Below, in pieces: positions 1 through 5,666 of a DNA stretch of 8,483 nucleotides. Origin of the DNA: an uncultured Lachnospiraceae bacterium (GTDB lineage Bacteria; Bacillota_A; Clostridia; Lachnospirales; Lachnospiraceae). Each line of letters opens with the position of its first letter. The stretch's first letter is position 1. The notes under the pieces were generated by a model. It made no database searches, was not told the origin of the DNA, and saw only the letters and a list, made by a program, of their open reading frames with translations. The DNA is taken from assembly GCA_902796775.1 (NCBI GenBank), contig CADBQK010000490.1, positions 1 through 8,483 of the forward strand. The letters are read 5' to 3'. Made by a program: the position numbers and the translations under genes.

Positions 1-2
1 TC

Positions 3-290
3 TGGCAGGATGATTACCAGAACATGGTAAACATAGGCCGGTATGATGATGGGAAATGGCGTGCCTACGGAGACAGTGACATCCTGTATACGTATAAAGG
101 CCAAACGAGAATGCTCCTGATTCCACCCGGAGCAGGCATGTATCTCAGGTATCCGGAGGGAAGAAAGGAAACTGTTCAGGACCTGTACAGGCTGATCGCA
201 AAAGAAGGCCGCCCAGAAGCAAACCTGACGGTTGTTGTAGTGAACGGTGCTGTGAGGGAAATACAGAGGGCTTGGTATGAATGGATGTGA
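3..290 (+). CDS. 3' end of an unrecognised gene (5' truncated by window edge)
   Basis: An open frame enters from the left edge and ends at TGA 288-290. The first in-frame ATG is at 24, but the frame is open before it and the only purine-rich stretch upstream (AGGA at 7-10) lies 13 bases away, so this is more likely the C-terminal part of a longer protein than a complete 88-residue one. The visible 95 residues are mixed polar/aromatic, with a Gly-Pro-rich turn (IPPGAG) and a likely final beta strand rich in Val (TVVVVNG) before an aromatic tail ending WYEWM. That would suit a small beta-rich terminal domain. I do not recognise a family. The stop lies 24 bases before the next start with a ribosome site between, so the two could be co-transcribed. 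No function is proposed. Confidence 0.6.
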   Translation, partial: WQDDYQNMVNIGRYDDGKWRAYGDSDILYTYKGQTRMLLIPPGAGMYLRYPEGRKETVQDLYRLIAKEGRPEANLTVVVVNGAVREIQRAWYEWM

Positions 291-314
291 GGCATAATTG
301 CGGAGAGATTGAGA

Positions 315-704
315 ATGGAATTGATATTGTCCATAAAAATCGAACTGGATGAATGCACCATTGTAAAGAATGATGAAACGGAAGTTCGGTTTATCCGCTT
401 TCATGGAGAGGCTTCATCGGAATACTTTAGCGGAATCATATTGCCGGGAGGAGTCGGCACCCAATTCTGCACCGGCAATCTATTTGTTCTTTCTGTGAGG
501 TATATCTTGGAAGGATTAGATTATACCGGAGAGAAGTGCCGGATTTTTATTGAGAATAATGGCAGTGAAACAGAAAAAGGAGTACGCACGAACCCCAAAA
601 TTATCACTGACAGTAACGCTTTACAAGAGATCTTTGCGAATGATTTATATGGTGAAGCAGAAGACGATGACGGGGCAGTGATCATCAAAATATACCGGAA
701 GTAA
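315..704 (+). CDS. DUF3237 (UPF0311) family protein
   Basis: This 129-residue protein resembles the DUF3237/UPF0311 family of small beta-barrel proteins of unknown function. The sequence shows the family core: an N-terminal strand (LILSIKIEL), a FSGIILPGGVGTQ segment at about residues 44-56 corresponding to the family's F-x-G-x-x-LPGG motif, then LSVRYILEG and CRIFIENNG, matching the family's 'a-RY-L...G..iyv.n.G' pattern. Length fits the family. I chose ATG 315 over the TTG at 309 because GGAG at 302-305 is 9 bases from the ATG but only 3 from the TTG. No signal peptide or membrane segment is seen. The tail is acidic (EAEDDDG) and ends in a short strand. A hairpin with a T-run follows 38 bases after the stop. 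There is no functional link to the signalling genes downstream; it is probably an unrelated neighbour. Confidence 0.75.
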   Translation: MELILSIKIELDECTIVKNDETEVRFIRFHGEASSEYFSGIILPGGVGTQFCTGNLFVLSVRYILEGLDYTGEKCRIFIENNGSETEKGVRTNPKIITDSNALQEIFANDLYGEAEDDDGAVIIKIYRK

Positions 705-741
705 ACGCGACAAATTGTGGAGGATCCGGAAAAGAAACAGT

Positions 742-772
742 AAGCCGCGTACCGATGCGTAAGCGGCTTTTT
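742..772 (+). terminator. Rho-independent terminator after the DUF3237 gene
   Basis: AAGCCGC (742-748) pairs with GCGGCTT (763-769) around a 14-base loop, followed by a run of five T (768-772). It lies 38 bases after the stop of the DUF3237 gene and fits as its terminator. The stem is short and the loop large, so efficiency may be moderate. Confidence 0.65.
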
Positions 773-778
773 CTATGA

Positions 779-1009
779 GATGATCTTCCGGAATCGGTTT
801 ATATTACAGGTACAAAAACGCATAACCGTTGGGAATACCAGTATATAGCGAACGAGTTGTGGTTATATATCCGGCATACCTATCTCGATGCCAATCTTCC
901 TTTGCATGTATATATTTATACATATATACCCATCAGTAATATGAATGACAAAATTACTGTAGATTTAAAAAGTCGCTGGCAAGGACAAAAAATAGTAATC
1001 GGAGGTTAA
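779..1009 (+). pseudogene. Start-less 76-codon open frame, probable 3' gene remnant
   Basis: Frame 779-1006 is open for 76 codons and ends at TAA 1007-1009, preceded by an in-frame TGA at 776-778. Its translation looks protein-like: Asp-Leu-Pro-Glu start, an aromatic-rich segment (EYQYIANELWLYIRHTY), a beta-like VYIYTYIPIS segment, and a short C-terminal SRWQGQKIVIGG. There is no usable start: the first in-frame ATG is at codon 55 (941), the first TTG at 857, and neither has a ribosome site. A perfect terminator hairpin sits 53 bases after the stop, as expected for a real gene end. The simplest reading is the C-terminal remnant of a gene whose 5' part was deleted or replaced. I do not recognise the family. 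Chance openness cannot be excluded. Confidence 0.4.
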
Positions 1010-1062
1010 AGATATTGGAGGCCGAAAACCGCATTTAGATGACATCGCTTCCCTTTCTCTTG

Positions 1063-1099
1063 GCCCCAGGCTGCCCATGTGGCAGCCTGGGGCTTCTTT
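1063..1099 (+). terminator. Strong terminator hairpin, perfect 13-bp stem
   Basis: GCCCCAGGCTGCC (1063-1075) and its exact complement GGCAGCCTGGGGC (1081-1093) flank a 5-base loop CATGT, followed by TTCTTT. It is the most stable hairpin in the gap and belongs after the gene remnant at 779-1009. It isolates the DUF4145 gene from upstream transcription. Confidence 0.85.
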
Positions 1100-1162
1100 G
1101 CTGCGAAAAAGCATCCGCAGGATGAACGGTCTGGAGACGTAATGTTTCGAGGGAAAATCGGT

Positions 1163-1192
1163 TTTACAAAGCGAAAACGGCAGGATGATAAA
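1163..1192 (+). promoter_or_regulatory. Possible sigma-A promoter for the DUF4145/J-domain operon
   Basis: TTTACA (1163-1168) is followed after 18 bases by GATAAA (1187-1192). Each hexamer matches the sigma-A consensus only partly. The site lies about 95 bases before the DUF4145 start and after a strong terminator, where a promoter is needed. This is a candidate only; TATAAG at 1194-1199 is an alternative -10 with no good -35. Confidence 0.3.
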
Positions 1193-1285
1193 GTATAAGC
1201 ATCAAAGCAAGATGGTCCGCTCAGGGGGCGGGAAACAGATAAAGATCAATAATCCAGCTTACAGATAACGGGAGGTGCTTCCAGG

Positions 1286-1945
1286 ATGAGTCAGTTTGAA
1301 CATTTAAAATCAAGGAAAAACCTGTATAAGGCGATGAGCGAAGTAGAGAAGCGGATCGACAGTGAAGACTGGGATGTGGCCGTCCAGAAGATGAGAACGG
1401 CCATTCAGGAACTGGTCCAGTCTTTTTTCAATCTGTACAAGGTCAGCCTGTCGGGAAACCTGGATGACCAGATCAACGCCTTGAAAAACGCGCAGCTGAT
1501 CAGCCCGGACAGTGCCAACGCTTATCATGTGATCCGGATAAAAGGCAACAGGGCCTCTCATGAAAATATCACGGTGAGCAAGGGTGAAGCGCTGCGCCTG
1601 TATGGCGCCCTGGTTGGAGAAGTCATTCTCTTTATCGACAAGTACTCCAATGAATGGGATACGGATGGAAGCCGGGCCTTGGAAGAAGCGATGAACGGAA
1701 AACCCGCCAAAAGACAAAACCGTATCATTCCCTCGCCGCTGGTCAGACTGATCGGGATCGTCTATATATGCTTTGGGGTCTTCTTTTTTAGGTATGCCCA
1801 GTCTTTTATGGCAAGCTGGACCGGCGGAAATACAGGATTTGAAGTGATCTTCCCGTTGATCTGCGGCCTGCTTACACTGACCGGTCTTTTCTCCCTGGCA
1901 ACAGGAAATGAGACGCTGATACTGATCAACTGGATACTGCGCTGA
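1286..1945 (+). CDS. DUF4145/HEPN-like domain protein with two C-terminal membrane helices
   Basis: This 219-residue protein has a helical soluble N-terminal part followed by two hydrophobic segments. Residues about 20-118 resemble DUF4145, a HEPN-superfamily fold: paired amphipathic helices (WDVAVQKMRTAIQELVQ, residues 29-45) and the hallmark RIKGNRASHEN (84-94), with His92 and nearby Arg residues in the position of the HEPN R...H pair. The spacing here (R84 to H92, or R89 to H92) is not the textbook Rx4-6H, so RNase activity should not be assumed. Predicted membrane helices lie at about 152-170 and 187-206, so the HEPN part is probably cytoplasmic. The start has GGAGG at 1271-1275, 10 bases upstream. 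It lies 67 bases before the J-domain gene with no terminator between, so the two are likely one operon. In HEPN families such domains mostly bind RNA or nucleotides; its target here is unknown. Confidence 0.72.
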   Translation: MSQFEHLKSRKNLYKAMSEVEKRIDSEDWDVAVQKMRTAIQELVQSFFNLYKVSLSGNLDDQINALKNAQLISPDSANAYHVIRIKGNRASHENITVSKGEALRLYGALVGEVILFIDKYSNEWDTDGSRALEEAMNGKPAKRQNRIIPSPLVRLIGIVYICFGVFFFRYAQSFMASWTGGNTGFEVIFPLICGLLTLTGLFSLATGNETLILINWILR

Positions 1946-2012
1946 TTAAACTGGTTTTTACAGGTATAACTGCAGCCGGCAGGTGTTTTAAGTAGAGTGT
2001 GAGGTGGCTAAG

Positions 2013-3284
2013 ATGAGAGGATATACATTTACTGACAGGCTTTATTACCAGTACCTGAACATAGACAGAAATGCCATTCCGGAAGTGGTGACCGCCGCCT
2101 ACAGAGGGCTCATGAAAAAATACCATCCCGATTCGAACCTGGGAGATAAAACGGCGGAAGAAAAGGCAAAAAAGATCATTGAAGCCTATGAAGTCCTTTC
2201 AGATCTGGCTGCGCGCAGAGCGTACGATGAATGGCTTGACTCGAACAGATGCAGAGATGACGAAGCGGGAAGAAAACAGGCAGAAACCGGTTCGGGAAAT
2301 AACGCTCAGCAAACGTACCAGAAGGCACAGGGATATAAGGTCGATTTTGACCAGATCCGAAATCAGGCCTTTGAAAGTTATGCCTCGTGGCACAGTGCCA
2401 AATGTGAAGAGCGCGAGAAAGAGGCGATAAAGAAACGATCCGGACACACTGCCGCCGCTGTCTTTATGATGTTATTCCTGGCCGGCGCCTGCGGAACCGG
2501 ATATGTTTACAGAAGCCAGCTGCCTGACTGGGTAAAAAATAAGATCCCCGCATTCACAGCCAATGTGCAGGCAGCGCCAAACCTGGAATATATCACGCTT
2601 CCTTCTATAGAGGAACAGGAAGCAATGGAAAACGGCCAGGTCAGCAGCGAAGCAGTTGGAAATGAGGACGAAGCAGCCTTTTGGGATACATACAGCGTAA
2701 CCGCTGACATAGTCAATGTCCGTCCGACTCCTTCTTCAGATCAGGAACGCGTCACAACGCTTTCAGGCGGAAATGTATGTACCGGAACGGGAAATGTATC
2801 GGAAGACGGTTCATGGATCGAGATCTGTCTGCCTGGAAAGGAGGGCGAGACCGGATGGGTATACGCAAAATACCTCTCCGTTCAGGGTCAGGCGCAGGCG
2901 GATACAGATACTTTGGAGGAAAGCCGGGTAGAAACACATTATGAAGCCTCCTCCCAGTACATGGGCATGACGGTAACAGCTAATCTAAAAGACAATGACC
3001 AGGTACAGTTGACATTTGACAACAATACCAGCACGGAATTTTCCATCGGCGGATGGGAAAGGCCGCAGGAAGCCTGCCTGGTGACAACAAAAGGAGAGTA
3101 CTGGACGAAATTCAACACCTGGATGGGTTTTGATATCGAAACACATTCCACGAGCGAATTTACGCTCTCATTTGAAAATGTGGAAGGCGAAGCCAGGTCC
3201 CTGACCATTCATGAGATCACCAGCCTGGTGAATGGGCTTCCGACTTTTGGGAGAGCTGCGGATGTCACGATCTCTTTTTCCTGA
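2013..3284 (+). CDS. Membrane J-domain protein with extracytoplasmic SH3b domain
   Basis: The protein has 423 residues. An N-terminal J-domain (about 11-75) carries the invariant HPD at 38-40 and the helix IIEAYEVLSD; J-domains stimulate the ATPase of Hsp70/DnaK. It lacks the Gly/Phe, zinc-finger and C-terminal domains of DnaJ itself, so this is a class C type J-protein. A polar linker (76-142) leads to one membrane helix (about 146-166, AAAVFMMLFLAGACGTGYVY). Beyond it, residues 228-290 form an SH3b domain (IVNVRPTPSS, GSWIEI, GWVYAKYLSV), a fold that commonly binds peptidoglycan or peptides. The last ~115 residues form a beta-rich domain I do not recognise. The HPD must face DnaK, so the C-terminus should be outside the cell. 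ATG 2013 is preferred over the in-frame GTG at 2004 because GAGGTGG (2001-2007) is well spaced for the ATG and overlaps the GTG. It ends 34 bases before a terminator. Confidence 0.85.
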   Translation: MRGYTFTDRLYYQYLNIDRNAIPEVVTAAYRGLMKKYHPDSNLGDKTAEEKAKKIIEAYEVLSDLAARRAYDEWLDSNRCRDDEAGRKQAETGSGNNAQQTYQKAQGYKVDFDQIRNQAFESYASWHSAKCEEREKEAIKKRSGHTAAAVFMMLFLAGACGTGYVYRSQLPDWVKNKIPAFTANVQAAPNLEYITLPSIEEQEAMENGQVSSEAVGNEDEAAFWDTYSVTADIVNVRPTPSSDQERVTTLSGGNVCTGTGNVSEDGSWIEICLPGKEGETGWVYAKYLSVQGQAQADTDTLEESRVETHYEASSQYMGMTVTANLKDNDQVQLTFDNNTSTEFSIGGWERPQEACLVTTKGEYWTKFNTWMGFDIETHSTSEFTLSFENVEGEARSLTIHEITSLVNGLPTFGRAADVTISFS

Positions 3285-3318
3285 AAAGAGCGGACCAGGT
3301 GAGCTGATCTCCTTCCCC

Positions 3319-3343
3319 TGCCCCAGGATGCTGGGGCATTTTT
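3319..3343 (+). terminator. Terminator after the J-domain gene
   Basis: TGCCCCAG (3319-3326) and CTGGGGCA (3331-3338) form a perfect 8-bp stem with a 4-base GATG loop, followed by TTTTT (3339-3343). It separates the DUF4145/J-domain operon from the kinase gene. Confidence 0.9.
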
Positions 3344-3384
3344 ATTATGTTTTTAGGTTAACCCGGCTGCCCTAAACAGCGGCG

Positions 3385-3410
3385 AAATGGCGCTCCCATG
3401 AAAGCCATTT
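3385..3410. promoter_or_regulatory. Inverted repeat over the kinase promoter, possible operator
   Basis: AAATGGC (3385-3391) and GCCATTT (3404-3410) are exact complements separated by 12 bases. The right arm ends one base before the TG of the extended -10, so the repeat covers the -35 region. This placement suits a repressor or activator site, but a 7-bp repeat can occur by chance. Confidence 0.35.
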
Positions 3411-3411
3411 A

Positions 3412-3420
3412 TGGTATAAT
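3412..3420 (+). promoter_or_regulatory. Extended -10 promoter of the kinase gene
   Basis: TGGTATAAT gives a perfect TATAAT hexamer (3415-3420) with the upstream TG of an extended -10 element. No good -35 is present at 16-18 bases, which fits an extended -10 promoter. It lies 60 bases before the kinase start and after a terminator, so the kinase is likely transcribed from its own promoter. Confidence 0.65.
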
Positions 3421-3480
3421 TTAATACAGCGTATCATAACATCGGGGGAAAAGACAAAACTAAGCGAAGGAGACCTTGAA

Positions 3481-5241
3481 ATGGGAGAGCATGGAAAGGA
3501 GAATACATTTCCCGCATTGCCTGAAAAATGGAATGAATGGACCCTGATCGACAAGATCGGCGAGGGGTCATACGGGTGTGTCTACAAAGCGTCCCGCCAG
3601 GTAGGGTCAGATGTTTTCTACAGCGCGATCAAGATCATCAACATCCCCAATGAGGAATCGGAAAAGAATGAGATGATGCGGGTCCTTAGCGGGGCGGAGG
3701 CTGTAAAAGCATATTATAAAGACATTGTGGACGGATACATCAGGGAGATCCGCGCAATGGAAAAACTAAAAGGGATCACCAATATTGTGTCCATACAGGA
3801 CTACGAGGTGGTCTCTGATTCGGAAAAACTAAAATGGATTATCTATATCCGGATGGAGCTTCTTTCACCGTTTACGCAGTACCAGGTTACTCACAAGATG
3901 GATGAAGAAGAGGTCATCCGCCTGGGAGTTGATATCTGCAATGCGCTCGAATACTGCGAAAAGATCAATGTGATCCACCGCGATATCAAACCGGATAATA
4001 TATTTGTTTCCGAACTCGACAATTTCAAGCTGGGAGATTTTGGGATCGCCAGGATGATGGACCGGTCTGTCAGTGTTCATTCTTCAAAGGGGACGTACGC
4101 GTTCATGGCCCCGGAAGTATTTAAAGGGGAGCCATACGACCACCGCGCGGATCTCTATTCCCTGGGACTGGTGCTCTACCGGCTGCTTAACAACAACCGG
4201 GAGCCGTTCGTGCCGGTTGACAGGCAGATGATCTACTACCGGGACCGGGAAGAGGGACTGCATAAACGCTTAAGCGGGGAACCGATCGAAGCGCCTGTAA
4301 ACGCGTCGCCTATGATGTCAGAGGCCATCTTAAAAGCCCTTGCGTTTAAAAAAGAAGACCGATATGCGTCCGCGGGTGAGATGAGGCGCGCCCTTAACAA
4401 TGTCCGGCAGCGCAAAGAAGAACCCGAGGAAGTAAAGGAAGTCAAATCTTCTGGAAAAGCATATGTATGGGGAATCGCGGCAGCTTTGATCATTGCCGGG
4501 ATCATTATTGTCCTCATAGTTTCGAAGAGGATCAGTTCTCCCAAAGGGAATGAGACAGCAAATCCGCCTAGTAATGGCCGTATTACTGAAACATCAAGTG
4601 ATGCCGCCCAGACGAACGCTTCTGACACTGAAAAAGAGACACCCGCTGAGGATAAAGAGGATACGGTGGCCGTACTTCAGACAGAAGCGGAAATGATCAG
4701 TGAAACTGAAAAAGTTGCGGAGTCGGAAATGTCGATTTATGAAACAGAATCTGCTAAGCGGGAGACGGAGGAAATAATACCTGAACAGGCTGAAACAGAG
4801 ATTCTGGATGAAATTATTGAGGAGAGCGTGGGTTTGCCTGAAACAGAGACTGAGCTTGAAACAATAACGGAAGCTGCGACGGATGAGAAAACTCAGGAGT
4901 CCATATCAGAGAAAAGTCAGTTGATTGAGGTAGATGTTTCCACCTTCGCCGGGCCTGTATTCAAGAAAGGCGAAAAGAAATTTAAAATTTGGTACAAGTG
5001 GAAGAAACTGAAAGCCGCTGTTTTGGAAGCAACCGGGTTATCCGAAGATGATGAAACAGTGGAGAAAATCGTAAAGTTGTTCGAGGAACAGTTTAAAGGC
5101 GATATTGATGAAAAGGACCTTAAAGACGGGGATGCTGTCACAGTAAAATTTACCCCGACAAAAGAGTATGAAGAACTTCTTGATACTGTAGGAATAAAAA
5201 TGACTTTCAAGGATAAAATCACAGTGTATGAGGAAGAGTAG
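3481..5241 (+). CDS. Membrane-anchored eukaryotic-like Ser/Thr protein kinase with acidic ectodomain
   Basis: The protein has 586 residues. Kinase domain at about 20-310: glycine loop GEGSYGCVYKA (27-37), ATP-binding Lys51 in AIK, helix C Glu89, catalytic loop HRDIKPDN (166-173, Asp168), DFG 186-188 and APE 210-212, so all key catalytic residues are present. The segment between Lys51 and Glu89 is longer than in PknB-type kinases. A basic/acidic juxtamembrane stretch precedes one membrane helix (327-347). Outside lies a 129-residue disordered stalk (352-480) with about 31 Glu and 6 Asp against 9 Lys/Arg and many Glu-Thr-Glu units, then a ~105-residue C-terminal domain (481-586) of mixed helix and strand that I do not recognise. 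There are no PASTA repeats. AAGGAG at 3467-3472 lies 8 bases before the ATG. It has its own promoter and terminator. The PP2C gene downstream is the natural opposing enzyme. Confidence 0.93.
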   Translation: MGEHGKENTFPALPEKWNEWTLIDKIGEGSYGCVYKASRQVGSDVFYSAIKIINIPNEESEKNEMMRVLSGAEAVKAYYKDIVDGYIREIRAMEKLKGITNIVSIQDYEVVSDSEKLKWIIYIRMELLSPFTQYQVTHKMDEEEVIRLGVDICNALEYCEKINVIHRDIKPDNIFVSELDNFKLGDFGIARMMDRSVSVHSSKGTYAFMAPEVFKGEPYDHRADLYSLGLVLYRLLNNNREPFVPVDRQMIYYRDREEGLHKRLSGEPIEAPVNASPMMSEAILKALAFKKEDRYASAGEMRRALNNVRQRKEEPEEVKEVKSSGKAYVWGIAAALIIAGIIIVLIVSKRISSPKGNETANPPSNGRITETSSDAAQTNASDTEKETPAEDKEDTVAVLQTEAEMISETEKVAESEMSIYETESAKRETEEIIPEQAETEILDEIIEESVGLPETETELETITEAATDEKTQESISEKSQLIEVDVSTFAGPVFKKGEKKFKIWYKWKKLKAAVLEATGLSEDDETVEKIVKLFEEQFKGDIDEKDLKDGDAVTVKFTPTKEYEELLDTVGIKMTFKDKITVYEEE

Positions 5242-5349
5242 GAGGAAACGTCAGGAAAGGTGATTTATTTATAAGGGCTTCATAAATAGCCACGAAACCA
5301 AAACCTACCCACTTGCTTTACTTAGAATAGGCTTTAAATCATTGTGTGA

Positions 5350-5382
5350 AAAAGAACGCGGCTGTTTCGGCCGCGTTCTTTT
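5350..5382 (+). terminator. Terminator after the kinase gene, perfect 13-bp stem
   Basis: AAAAGAACGCGGC (5350-5362) and GCCGCGTTCTTTT (5370-5382) are exact complements around a 7-base loop. The A-rich left arm gives a T-rich right arm, so the final T-run is part of the stem and the hairpin could work in either direction. It lies 108 bases after the kinase stop. The stretch 5242-5349 before it holds no gene that I can support. Confidence 0.85.
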
Positions 5383-5489
5383 GTCTTATCAGTTTTGCCG
5401 GATTATTATGATCTTTAAAACCTGTTATCTAATGGTATCTTTCGCTTCTGGAAGAAAGCAAAAAGCCTTTAGAGGAGGTGGGAAAATCC

Positions 5490-5531
5490 ATGTTACAGAC
5501 GGCGGAACCTGCAGTGATAGATTTTAATTAA
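5490..5531 (+). CDS. Possible 13-codon leader ORF with a consensus ribosome site
   Basis: AGGAGGTG (5473-5480) lies 9 bases before ATG 5490, the best Shine-Dalgarno match in the window. The frame reads MLQTAEPAVIDFN and stops at TAA 5529-5531. It could be a leader peptide for the Ig-like gene that begins 61-136 bases later, or the surviving start of a lost gene. The peptide shows no run of a single amino acid typical of attenuators, and no clear promoter was found in 5387-5470. Confidence 0.3.
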   Translation: MLQTAEPAVIDFN

Positions 5532-5666
5532 GCCGACGTTGGTAAAAAAACACAAGGACATGGTTTTAAAAGCTGAAAGGGAGGGACAGATATGAATGAA
5601 ACAGAAAAGATTTTGATTTTTCAACAGACAGAAGGGGAAAGTGAACTATTTAAGGAAGGACGGAAA

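Noticed and set aside
309..314. TTG start for the DUF3237 gene
   Set aside because: Only 3 bases from GGAG (302-305); ATG 315 has normal spacing.
2004..2012. GTG start for the J-domain gene
   Set aside because: It lies within the GAGGTGG ribosome site that serves ATG 2013.
5260..5300. TATTTA / TAAATA inverted repeat after the kinase stop
   Set aside because: Six A/T pairs with no T-run after it; too weak for a terminator, and the strong hairpin at 5350 serves that purpose.
5342..5527. 61-codon plus-strand frame after the kinase
   Set aside because: It begins just before the kinase terminator and translates the hairpin itself, has no ribosome site, and gives a product with no protein-like pattern.
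5440..5545. Possible cyclic-di-GMP riboswitch (GCAAAAAGCC near 5458 and a GGCGG segment further on)
   Set aside because: The conserved core and tetraloop receptor pattern could not be laid out as the expected three-stem fold; the resemblance is superficial.
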